Source of the DNA: Sphingopyxis sp. RIFCSPHIGHO2_12_FULL_65_19
GTDB taxonomy: Bacteria; Pseudomonadota; Alphaproteobacteria; Sphingomonadales; Sphingomonadaceae
DNA length: 64,000 nucleotides
Direction of reading: 5' to 3'
Assembly (NCBI RefSeq): GCF_001830555.1
Contig: NZ_MIAM01000030.1
Span: 1-64,000, forward strand
Made by a program: the position numbers and the translations under genes
Part shown: one piece after another, positions 9,914 to 17,792 of the stretch
Numbering within the stretch: position 1 is the stretch's first letter
Layout: every line of letters starts with the position of its first letter
Notes under the pieces: model-generated
Told to the model about the DNA's origin: nothing
Databases searched by the model: none
What the model saw: the letters and a program-made list of their open reading frames with translations, nothing else

Positions 9914-9957
9914 GTAAGACCGTATGTCCGCTGAGCGACTGAGGGCGACCCTACGCT
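9914..9957 (+). repeat. Left 44-bp inverted repeat of the IS110-type element
   Basis: Compared base by base with the reverse complement of 11382-11425, this segment is identical over 44 positions and diverges immediately on both sides. It starts GTAAGACCGTATG and ends CCCTACGCT. Confidence 0.9.
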
Positions 9958-10017
9958 TACACTGTGGTGGCGAGGGCGGCGCAGGTGCCGAGCCTTCGCT
10001 ATCGCGGAGAAGGTGTC

Positions 10018-11114
10018 ATGGTCGAGCAGAGAGAGGCATTTGTAGGCATTGACGTTGCAAAGCTGCGCAACGCTGTAGCCGTCGCCGACGGCGGACGCAT
10101 GGGCGAAGTGAGGTATCTGGGCGAGTTCGATGCCGACGAGGCGAGCATGCGTCGCTTGGTGAAACGGCTTGCCGCGAAGCACGAAAGTATCACCTTTTGC
10201 TATGAGGCAGGGCCGACGGGATACGGACTTCCATCGTCTGATCAAGTCGATGGGTCTGGAATGCACGGTCGTTGCACCCTCGCTCATTCCACGGCGCCCA
10301 GGCGGTCAGGTGAAGACCAACCCGGGATGAGATCGGACTGGCTCGGCTGTTGCGCGCGGGCGAGCTTACTGCGGTATGGGTGCCGGACGAAAGCCATGAA
10401 GCTATGCGCGATCTGGTTCGCGGCCGCTCGGCAGATGTCGAGACGCAGCGCGTCCATCGCCAGCACATCACGTCGTTCATGCTTAAGCATGGCAGGGTTT
10501 TTCCGCGGAAGAAGGCTTGGTCGATGCGATATCTGCGATGGCTGCAGGAGCAGAGGTTCGACCATCCGGCGCACCAGATCGCCCTACAGGAGATGGTCGA
10601 TGCACTGCGGCTGGCCAGCGAGCGAATCAAACGCATCGAAGCGGCGATCGAGGAATTCCTGCCAGGCTGGTCCCTCGAGCCCCTCGTGCGCAGTCTGCAG
10701 GCCCTGCGTGCTGTCGATCTGATCGTCGCCGTCACCTTCGCCGCGGAGGTCGGCGACGTGACGCGCTTCGAGAATCCGAGGCAGCTCATGAGCTATCTGG
10801 GCCTTGTGCCAAGCGAACGATCAACGGCCGCATCCGTGCGGCGCGAGGCCGGCAACAGTCGTGTTCGGCACATGCTAGTCGAAAGCGCATGGACCTACCG
10901 CCATCCACCGCGCATTGGCGTGAAGAAGCTCTACATCCATGAGCGGGTCTCGCCTGTAGTGCGCGAGATCGCCTGGAAAGCACAATCTCGCCTTACAGCC
11001 CGATATCGGCGGCTGGCGGCAACCGGCAAGCGAACGACGGTCGTTTGCACCGCGATCGCACGCGAGCTTGCCGGCTTCATGTGGTCGGTCGGACGCGTCG
11101 TGCAGCCAGTCTGA
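10018..11114 (+). pseudogene. IS110-family DEDD transposase, two frameshifts
   Basis: The ATG at 10018 follows a GGAGAAGG ribosome-binding site. The N-terminal DEDD (RuvC-like) domain begins AFVGIDVAKLRNAVAV, which holds the first catalytic Asp. The frame breaks near 10222 (an extra C in CTTCCATCG) and again near 10325 (an extra C before CGGGATGAG). Between the breaks the protein reads HRLIKSMGLECTVVAPSLIP. After the second break the Transposase_20 domain follows (AEVGDVTRFENPRQLMSYLG) with the catalytic Ser region REAGNSRVRHMLVE. Length without the shifts would be about 365 residues, normal for the family. Confidence 0.8.
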
Positions 11115-11381
11115 TCGACCCATCCCACTCGCGCACAGGCGGGGGCAGGATCACGGCAGGAGAATGCCCGACAGACGCTTTGTGGCCGGCTATTAGCCGA
11201 CGCCTGTAGTAAGACAGGGGCAGCCCCAGACGCACAATCGGTAATGCGGTATCCAACCCGCGCATCAGAGCTTGATCACCGACGTCCTTCAGGTCCTGCC
11301 TCCACCTGCGTGCGATTATCCAAATGGCTCCGGCCGGACCGGTCGCCGGCGCACGCCCGAAACGTTGACAGCGGACATCAG
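11115..11381 (+). other. Non-coding 3' segment of the IS110-type element, candidate bridge/seek RNA region
   Basis: About 270 bp between the transposase stop and the right inverted repeat with no credible reading frame. In IS1111-type IS110 elements the target-specifying RNA is encoded in this position. I see GC-rich inverted segments (for example around GGCCGGCTATTAGCCGAC at 11184-11201) but cannot define the RNA ends. The assignment rests on architecture only. Confidence 0.35.
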
Positions 11382-11425
11382 AGCGTAGGGTCGCCCTCAG
11401 TCGCTCAGCGGACATACGGTCTTAC
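11382..11425 (-). repeat. Right 44-bp inverted repeat of the IS110-type element
   Basis: A perfect inverted copy of 9914-9957; it marks the right boundary. The 110 bp between here and the next gene hold no recognisable feature. Confidence 0.9.
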
Positions 11426-11537
11426 GATTGTGACGTAATTCGAAGCCCCGCTAGCGCGCCGCCGCATCGTGGCGCGTGCGGCCCGGCGGCAGATCGCCGG
11501 TCATTGATCGCGGCAGTTTTCCGGATGGGCGGGTCGG

Positions 11538-13223
11538 CTACCATGCCTCGGTGACGACGCGCGCGACATGCTCGGCGTCTTTGGAAATATTGTAATTCGC
11601 GTTCTGGATGCCAGCGAACTGACTGGGGGAAATGACGACTTCCTTCACGGCGCCACCGGTGGTTCGAAGATCGACACCATAAGGGAAGTTTTCGGCGTAG
11701 TTCCCCCCGATCCGAACATTTGATGCGGGGCCATTGGTCCGGATTCCCGATCCTCCCGATGCCTTGCCGGACACGAGGCTGTTGTCGCTGATCGCGACAT
11801 CGTGACCCTGAAAAAGGATGCCGTCGGCTCGACCGTCCGACCCGCTGTCAAAATTGTTCGCCACGATCTTGATATGGTCGCCCGTGCTCGAAATGAAGGT
11901 GCCGCCTATGTTCGTTCCGGCGTTGCCGATGATCGTGACGTTGTTGCCGTCGTTCATCATACCCGCGCCGGTTTCCGCTCTTACAACCCGATTGAGTATG
12001 TTGGACGAGATGGTGACCCAGTCGCAATTGTTGAGGATACCGGCGTAGTGGCATTCTTCTACTATGTTGCCCGAGATTTGGCCGAAGCGCTGTTCGACCG
12101 TCGATGACCGGTTCTTCTCGGTCGTTGCGATGCCGACCGCATGTGCGTTGAAGGCACGGGAGGGAACCTTCCCGTCGGTGATCATGTTCCCCGATATGGA
12201 AAAGCGGCTGCTGTTCTGGACCTTGATGCCCGCGTAGGTGAAATAGCGTATCGTCGCGCCCGTTATGATGATGTTTTCGGCGCCGTTATAAATATCGATG
12301 GCGCCGGTCACATTCCCGGCGCCGACATTGGTCGAGCACCCGATCAGAACCGGATTGCTGATGTTGATCGTCTTGAACCGAACCCCATCCACTGCCGAAG
12401 CCGTGATGAATATCCCGGTGGGATTGAGATGCAGCCTTTCGGGGTCGAGACTGGCTCCCCGGAAATAGCCGCCGTTGATGCAGATGGTTTGATCCCGGGT
12501 GTCATTGGCGGCGATGCAGGTGATGTAGTAGGTCACGCGTTCTTTCCCGCTCGACAGGCCGTTGTGCGGAGCGCCTTCGGTAAAGGAACAACTCATATCG
12601 GTCGAAAGCGAGGCGCCTGAAACAAAGAGCGCGGAGGTGAACGAACGCCGGAAGATCACGCCATTGAGCGTCAGCGTTCCGCCGACCTGTTGCAGCGAGA
12701 TGTTGTCGGAGTAAGGGAGCGTTTGCGCCGCATTTTTCCAGTCATAGTCCAGGGTGATGCCTTCGATGCGGTTGTCCCCGGTCAGATTCAGCAGCACACC
12801 CTTGGTGCCGGCCTTTTTCTTGAGGGTGCCGAGGCCATAAAGATGGATGTTCCGGCCGTTCGCGCTGCTGACGATATAGACTCCGCGCGGAAGAAAAATC
12901 GCGTCGGCGCCGCTGGCCAGCGCCTTGCGGATAGCGAGAGTATCGTCGGCGACACCGTCGCCGACCGCGCCGAAATCTTGCACGCTCACTGTTTCGCGCG
13001 CCTTGTCCTGAAGGGTGCGAACCGCGACGTCGGCGCCGGCTTGCGTGAAGCGGATGGAGTTGGCGTTGTCCGGCTTCGCAAAGGGGATTTGCGATGCTTC
13101 GACTATCGGCGTTGCATTTGATCTTGCTGGCTGCGCGCCGGTGTGAGCCTTGGCGTCGTGATCGACCAAGGGCGCCGTAGCGGCGCCAATTATCAGGGCA
13201 AAAGATTCGCGACGGTCGATCAT
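11538..13223 (-). CDS. Tat-exported right-handed beta-helix protein (pectate-lyase superfamily)
   Basis: A 561-residue protein. The N-terminus MIDRRESFALIIGAATAPL has a twin arginine followed by a hydrophobic stretch, so Tat export is likely. After a linker the motif VQDFGAVGDGVADDT (residues about 85-99) is the classic start of the Pectate_lyase_3/tailspike fold, and the rest is rich in short beta-helix repeats (NISGNIVEE, ISSNILNRV, IIGNAGTN and similar). Such proteins bind or cleave polysaccharide. It sits beside the surface-glycan locus. Upstream in-frame sequence reaches the insertion sequence at 13386 and lacks a good ribosome-binding site, so the internal ATG at 13223 is chosen. The specific substrate is unknown. 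Confidence 0.75.
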   Translation of the reverse strand: MIDRRESFALIIGAATAPLVDHDAKAHTGAQPARSNATPIVEASQIPFAKPDNANSIRFTQAGADVAVRTLQDKARETVSVQDFGAVGDGVADDTLAIRKALASGADAIFLPRGVYIVSSANGRNIHLYGLGTLKKKAGTKGVLLNLTGDNRIEGITLDYDWKNAAQTLPYSDNISLQQVGGTLTLNGVIFRRSFTSALFVSGASLSTDMSCSFTEGAPHNGLSSGKERVTYYITCIAANDTRDQTICINGGYFRGASLDPERLHLNPTGIFITASAVDGVRFKTINISNPVLIGCSTNVGAGNVTGAIDIYNGAENIIITGATIRYFTYAGIKVQNSSRFSISGNMITDGKVPSRAFNAHAVGIATTEKNRSSTVEQRFGQISGNIVEECHYAGILNNCDWVTISSNILNRVVRAETGAGMMNDGNNVTIIGNAGTNIGGTFISSTGDHIKIVANNFDSGSDGRADGILFQGHDVAISDNSLVSGKASGGSGIRTNGPASNVRIGGNYAENFPYGVDLRTTGGAVKEVVISPSQFAGIQNANYNISKDAEHVARVVTEAW

Positions 13224-13385
13224 GATACGCTTGGATTCCCGATGCCAGCCAAACTTCGATGAAGTCTCTTCATAGCACCGAGGCCGGGCGCGGCCAGTTG
13301 GCTTTTGCGATTTCGAACCAAATAAGGTGCGGTCTATCCCTTGGTGGCGGAGTCCGTTTGCGTGGAGGCCGGCCCGAACTGTCAT

Positions 13386-14597
13386 CTGGACACCCGCAAG
13401 AACGGTGATTTTGTGGGCCTGATTGGCCGGATTTCGGGCGCACCTATCCCGTGGCTGCGCGCTGCTCGTGGAAGATCAGGCGGTCGAAATTGTAGACCAG
13501 GTTGGCCATCTTCAGTTTGGCTTGCGCCCTGGCAAGGCCGATGGTGCGGATGAATAACCCGTAGCGGTTTTTCTGGTGCGCAAAGACGTGCTCAACCCTG
13601 GCCCGCACGGCTGGCTTTGCAGCATTGGCGCGCGCCGTGCGCTCGGGCATCGGTTTGCCCTTCGGCTTCCTGCGATGGATGCGGCTTGTGAGCATATGGC
13701 GCGCAAGCCAGGCCTCGTTCTTCTGGCTGCGATAGGCGCTGTCGGCCCAGACATCACCGGCGGTGTTGCTGGTGTCGATTACCCGGCGCAGCTGACGCCC
13801 GTCGCTGTCTGCAGCCGAGGTGACGCTGGCTTTACGGATAAAGCCGAAGTGCCGGTCGATGCTGATGTGCGACTTGTAACCGAACACCGGCGTGGCGATC
13901 TGCGGCAGCGGTGTCCCGTCGGGACGGTAGCGGATCTTGCCGCCGATCTTGATCGTCCAGCGCGCATCAACATCCTTCTGGCGCGCCTTGTCGGGCTTGC
14001 CACGCCAGATCTGCTTTGCCGACTTGCCCGCCTTGATAGCGGCCTCTTCTCCCTCGGTATTGCGTTGTTTGGGCGCGGGCACCAATGTCACATCGACGAT
14101 CTGGCCGCCCATTGCGAGGTACCCGGCCTCGCGCAGTTGCTCCTCGAGGGCCTGCATCAGCGCCTCGAGTGTGCCGCTCTCGGTGAGCCGGTTGCGATAG
14201 TGACGGATGATGTTCTCATCCGGCATCGAGCCACCGAGATCGAAACCGAAAAAGCGCATCCAGCTCAAGCGGTCGCGGAACATGAACTCCATGCGCGCAT
14301 CCGACAGATTATGCTGCGCCTGGACGACCAGCACCTTGAACATCGCGACCGGATCAAACGGCGGCCGACCGCCCTTTGCGCCGTCGCTGTAGCCCAGACC
14401 GCGGGTCAGTAACGGTCGGAAATGCTCGAAATCCACCGTGTCAGCCCAAACCTCGAGCGGATCGCCGTCCTCGCTCAACCGATCCAGGTGCTCCGCCAGC
14501 GAAAACAGGCTGCGTGGCTGCATCGAAACCCTCCTTCCAATGCAGCCCAAAAATCACAATCCGCTCGTCAAAGCGAGGGGTTATTGCGGGTGTCCAG
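13386..14597. mobile_element. IS5-family insertion sequence
   Basis: A 1212-bp element with inverted ends: CTGGACACCCGCAAGAAC from 13386 and CTGGACACCCGCAATAAC read inward on the reverse strand from 14597 (one mismatch in 18). It carries one intact transposase gene on the reverse strand. No clear target-site duplication is visible. It lies about 160 bp upstream of the beta-helix gene start and so may have replaced or altered that gene's promoter. Confidence 0.85.
13444..14523 (-). CDS. IS5-family DDE transposase
   Basis: A 359-residue transposase. An N-terminal DUF772-type DNA-binding region (PFDPVAMFKVLVVQAQHNLSD) is followed by a DDE domain: GGQIVDVTLVPAPKQRN holds the first Asp, VWADSAYRS the second Asp, and the C-terminal RARVEHVFAHQKNRYG holds the Glu within the Y-(2)R-(3)E-(6)K-like block. 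The ATG at 14523 follows a GGAAGGAGGG ribosome-binding site, a better start than the upstream in-frame codon at 14550. The frame is intact, so the element may be active. Confidence 0.9.
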   Translation of the reverse strand: MQPRSLFSLAEHLDRLSEDGDPLEVWADTVDFEHFRPLLTRGLGYSDGAKGGRPPFDPVAMFKVLVVQAQHNLSDARMEFMFRDRLSWMRFFGFDLGGSMPDENIIRHYRNRLTESGTLEALMQALEEQLREAGYLAMGGQIVDVTLVPAPKQRNTEGEEAAIKAGKSAKQIWRGKPDKARQKDVDARWTIKIGGKIRYRPDGTPLPQIATPVFGYKSHISIDRHFGFIRKASVTSAADSDGRQLRRVIDTSNTAGDVWADSAYRSQKNEAWLARHMLTSRIHRRKPKGKPMPERTARANAAKPAVRARVEHVFAHQKNRYGLFIRTIGLARAQAKLKMANLVYNFDRLIFHEQRAATG

Positions 14598-14860
14598 CTG
14601 GCCCTCGAAGTCGCGGACGGCAGTCTTATATAAGGGATCGGTGATTGAACGCGCGTTACGGGACATGCAGGATACACGCTCCCGCCCGCTGCGGCATCCT
14701 GCGCAAAGGGAGCTCGGCGGACGCCTTGTGTCAGGACGCGATATCGACGGCTGATCCGGTCGGCGTTGCATCGCGATCAGCGTCCCCCAATAGGCAGGAT
14801 GGTGATCGTGGCGGATTCGCAGGACTTGCATTCATGACGTCGAGGGTAACATAATGCCGC

Positions 14861-16324
14861 ATGGACTTTGCTTTCGACAATAGTTTCCATGACGACATGG
14901 AGGGCTTTTATGCCCCCGCCGAAGCGGCAAAGGCTTCGGCGCCCAAGCTGCTGGCTTTCAATCACGCTTTAGCGGAGCACCTCGGGCTCAATTCGGGCGA
15001 CTTCGATGAGGATGCGGTAGCGAAGCTCCTGTCGGGACAGGTGCTTCCCGAGGGCGCCGACCCGCTCGCGCTCGCTTACGCCGGTCACCAGTTCGGTCAT
15101 TTTTCGCCGCAGCTCGGCGATGGCCGTGCGCTGTTGCTGGGTGAAATCGTCGCGCCCGATGGCGCGCGCTTCGATATTCAGCTCAAAGGGTCGGGACCCA
15201 CCGCCTTTGCGCGCAACGGGGACGGACGCGCCGCAATCGGCCCCGTACTGCGCGAATTCCTTGTTTCCGAAGCGATGGCGGCTATGGGCGTGCCGACGAC
15301 GCGCGCGCTCGCGGCCGTCGCGACGGGTGACCGCGTGCAGCGCGAGCGGGCGCATCCCGGTGCGGTGCTGACGCGCGTCGCAAGCAGTCATATCCGTGTC
15401 GGCAGCTTTCAGTTCTTTGCCGCTCATTATGGCGCGGACCATGTGGCACAGCTCGCGACCTATAGCATTCGTCGCCATTTTCCCGATCTGGTCGATGCCG
15501 AAAACCCGCCGCTGGCGTTGCTCGACAGGGTCATCGCCCTGCAATGCGAACTGATCGCCCATTGGCTTGGCGTCGGGTTCGTTCATGGTGTGATGAACAC
15601 CGACAATGTCGCGATCAGCGGCGAAACGATCGACTATGGGCCGTGCGCTTTCATGGACCGCTTTTCGGCCAATGCGGTGTTCAGTTCGATCGACGCGAAT
15701 GGGCGCTACGCTTTTGGCCGGCAGCCGCAGATCATGCACTGGAACATGGCGCGCTTCGCCGAAGCGCTGCTGCCGGCGATCCACCGCGTTTCGCCCGACG
15801 ATGTCGAGGCCGCGAAGGCGGTCGTCGACGCGATTCCCGCCCGATTCCGGGCGATCTGGCATGCGAGGGTGCGCATAAAATTGGGCCTCGTGAACGGCGC
15901 GGGCGACGATAGCGAATTAATCGACACGCTCTTCGACGAGCTCGAAAAGCATGACGTCGACTATACCACCTTCTTCCGCGCGCTCGCGATGCTGCTGCGC
16001 GGCGACGGAACGATGCTCGAAGTCCTGTTGCCGGCCCCCGACGCGATGGCGCCTTGGATCGCCGAATGGTGGGGGCGGATCGCGCAGGATGGGGCGGGGC
16101 CGATCGAGCTTGCCGCGGCGATGGACGGCGTCAACCCACTCTACATCCCGCGCAATCACCAGGTCGAAGCCGCGCTCGCGGCCGCCGAGGAGGGCGATCT
16201 AGTGGCGTGGCTCCGGCTTCTCGAGGTCGTCAGGAATCCATTCGGCGAGCGCCCCGAATGGTCCGAATATGCGCTGCCGGCACCGGCGGATTCCGCTCCC
16301 TATACAACCTTCTGCGGAACCTGA
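14861..16324 (+). CDS. selO: Protein adenylyltransferase SelO (YdiU family)
   Basis: A 487-residue pseudokinase-fold enzyme that transfers AMP from ATP to Ser, Thr or Tyr of target proteins, linked in other bacteria to oxidative-stress control. The family pattern is clear: AGHQFGHFSPQLGDGRA, then QLKGSGPTAFARNGDGRA, the nucleotide-binding VSEAMAAMGVPTTRALA, and the metal-binding HGVMNTDNVAISGETIDYGP. The C-terminus lies near the sequence WSEYALPAP, and the C-terminal CGT includes a Cys as in SelO proteins, where a Cys or Sec near the end is common. The 263 bp before it (14598-14860) hold no gene and presumably its promoter. Confidence 0.92.
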   Translation: MDFAFDNSFHDDMEGFYAPAEAAKASAPKLLAFNHALAEHLGLNSGDFDEDAVAKLLSGQVLPEGADPLALAYAGHQFGHFSPQLGDGRALLLGEIVAPDGARFDIQLKGSGPTAFARNGDGRAAIGPVLREFLVSEAMAAMGVPTTRALAAVATGDRVQRERAHPGAVLTRVASSHIRVGSFQFFAAHYGADHVAQLATYSIRRHFPDLVDAENPPLALLDRVIALQCELIAHWLGVGFVHGVMNTDNVAISGETIDYGPCAFMDRFSANAVFSSIDANGRYAFGRQPQIMHWNMARFAEALLPAIHRVSPDDVEAAKAVVDAIPARFRAIWHARVRIKLGLVNGAGDDSELIDTLFDELEKHDVDYTTFFRALAMLLRGDGTMLEVLLPAPDAMAPWIAEWWGRIAQDGAGPIELAAAMDGVNPLYIPRNHQVEAALAAAEEGDLVAWLRLLEVVRNPFGERPEWSEYALPAPADSAPYTTFCGT

Positions 16325-16424
16325 GCTCCTCGATGCCCGTCCGTTGCGATGCGGCGCGGATGGAGTTGAGCGATCGGGACGCGCCTGTTAGGAGCGGCGC
16401 TTGCCTGACTGAGGAACAGATATC

Positions 16425-17609
16425 GTGCCGCACGCCCCAGTGAAGATTACAATTGTCGGTACCGGCTATGTCGGGATTTCGAACGCCGTGCTGCTCGCAC
16501 AGCATAACCGCGTCGTTGCGCTCGATATCGACAGCCGCAAGGTCGATCAGATCAACGCCGGTATTTCGCCGATCGCCGATCCCGAGATCGAGGCGTATCT
16601 GGGGGAGCGCGAACTCGACCTCGTCGCGACGACTGATCGCGACGCCGCCTATGACGGCGCTGATTTCGTCGTCGTGGCGACGCCGACCGACTATGATCCC
16701 GAGACCAATTATTTCAACACCGGGTCGGTGGAATCGGTGATCGCCGACGCGCTGAAGCTGGCGCCGGGGGCTCTCGTCATCGTCAAATCGACCGTCCCGG
16801 TCGGCTTCACCGAACGGATGCGCGCTCAGCACGGCACCGACGCCATCGTGTTCTCGCCCGAGTTTCTGCGCGAAGGGCGCGCGCTTTACGACAATCTTTA
16901 TCCCTCGCGGATCATCGTTGGTGACACGCACCCCCGCGCCGCAGAATTCGCGCGCCTGCTGCTCGATGGATCGCTGAAGCCCGATGCGGAGATTTTGCAG
17001 ACGGGCAATACTGAGGCCGAGGCCATCAAGCTTTTCGCCAACACCTATCTTGCGATGCGCGTCGCTTTCTTCAACGAACTCGACACCTATGCCGCGATGC
17101 ACGGTGTTGATTCTCGCCAGGTGATCGAGGGTGTGTGCCTCGATCCCCGGATCGGGCAGTTCTACAACAATCCATCCTTCGGTTATGGCGGTTACTGCCT
17201 GCCCAAGGACACCAAGCAGATGCTGGCGAACTACAAGGAAGTGCCGCAGAATCTGATTCAGGCGATCGTGTCGTCCAACACGACGCGCAAGGATTTCATC
17301 GCGTCGGAAGTCATCCGGCGCAATCCACGCGTCGTCGGCATCCACCGCCTTGCGATGAAGGCGGGTTCGGACAATTTTCGCGCCAGCAGCATCCTGGGCG
17401 TGATGAAGCGCGTGAAGGCGAAAGGGATCGAGGTGATCGTCTATGAACCGCTGGTCGAGGAAGAACGCCTGTTCAATTCGCGCGTCATTCGTGACCTCGA
17501 CGCGTTCAAGGCCGAATCCGATGTCATCATCGCGAACCGCGTGACCGACGATCTCGCCGACGTGGCCGACAAGGTTTACAGCCGCGACCTGTTCGGCGCC
17601 GATTCCTGA
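16425..17609 (+). CDS. ugd: UDP-glucose 6-dehydrogenase
   Basis: A 394-residue NAD-dependent enzyme oxidising UDP-glucose to UDP-glucuronate in the cytoplasm. The N-terminal Rossmann motif is [28 protein letters not shown], the EFLREG loop and the catalytic Cys in [17 protein letters not shown] are all present, and the length and motifs resemble the short E. coli Ugd type. The GTG at 16425 has GAGGAACAG just upstream; a second GTG at 16440 would give VKITIVG. With the UDP-glucuronate epimerase at 26289-27317 it can supply UDP-GlcA and UDP-GalA for surface polysaccharide. Confidence 0.9.
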   Translation: MPHAPVKITIVGTGYVGISNAVLLAQHNRVVALDIDSRKVDQINAGISPIADPEIEAYLGERELDLVATTDRDAAYDGADFVVVATPTDYDPETNYFNTGSVESVIADALKLAPGALVIVKSTVPVGFTERMRAQHGTDAIVFSPEFLREGRALYDNLYPSRIIVGDTHPRAAEFARLLLDGSLKPDAEILQTGNTEAEAIKLFANTYLAMRVAFFNELDTYAAMHGVDSRQVIEGVCLDPRIGQFYNNPSFGYGGYCLPKDTKQMLANYKEVPQNLIQAIVSSNTTRKDFIASEVIRRNPRVVGIHRLAMKAGSDNFRASSILGVMKRVKAKGIEVIVYEPLVEEERLFNSRVIRDLDAFKAESDVIIANRVTDDLADVADKVYSRDLFGADS

Positions 17610-17792
17610 TCATCTCCCCCGACGCAGTTCGCCGTATCGCCGGGAACTGTCCCATTGTCGAAGAGTTAGGCTGTCAGATGGGGAGAAACGGGTTGCACAG
17701 CCATATCGCGCAAGCCACAAGCGTGAATCGGTGGCGAGCAGATGCAAAATTCTGAAATTTCCTGTATTTCTTCATCGTGTCGGTCGCCGCGG

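Larger units (their letters stand above)
9914..11425. mobile_element. IS110-family (IS1111-type) insertion sequence
   Basis: A 1.5-kb element holding a DEDD/Transposase_20 transposase gene and bounded by a perfect 44-bp inverted repeat (9914-9957 and 11382-11425). The left non-coding end is about 60 bp and the right about 270 bp, the layout of IS1111-type members, whose guide (bridge/seek) RNA lies downstream of the transposase. The element begins immediately after the stop codon of the Kelch gene. The transposase has two single-base insertions, so this copy is probably inactive on its own. Confidence 0.75.
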
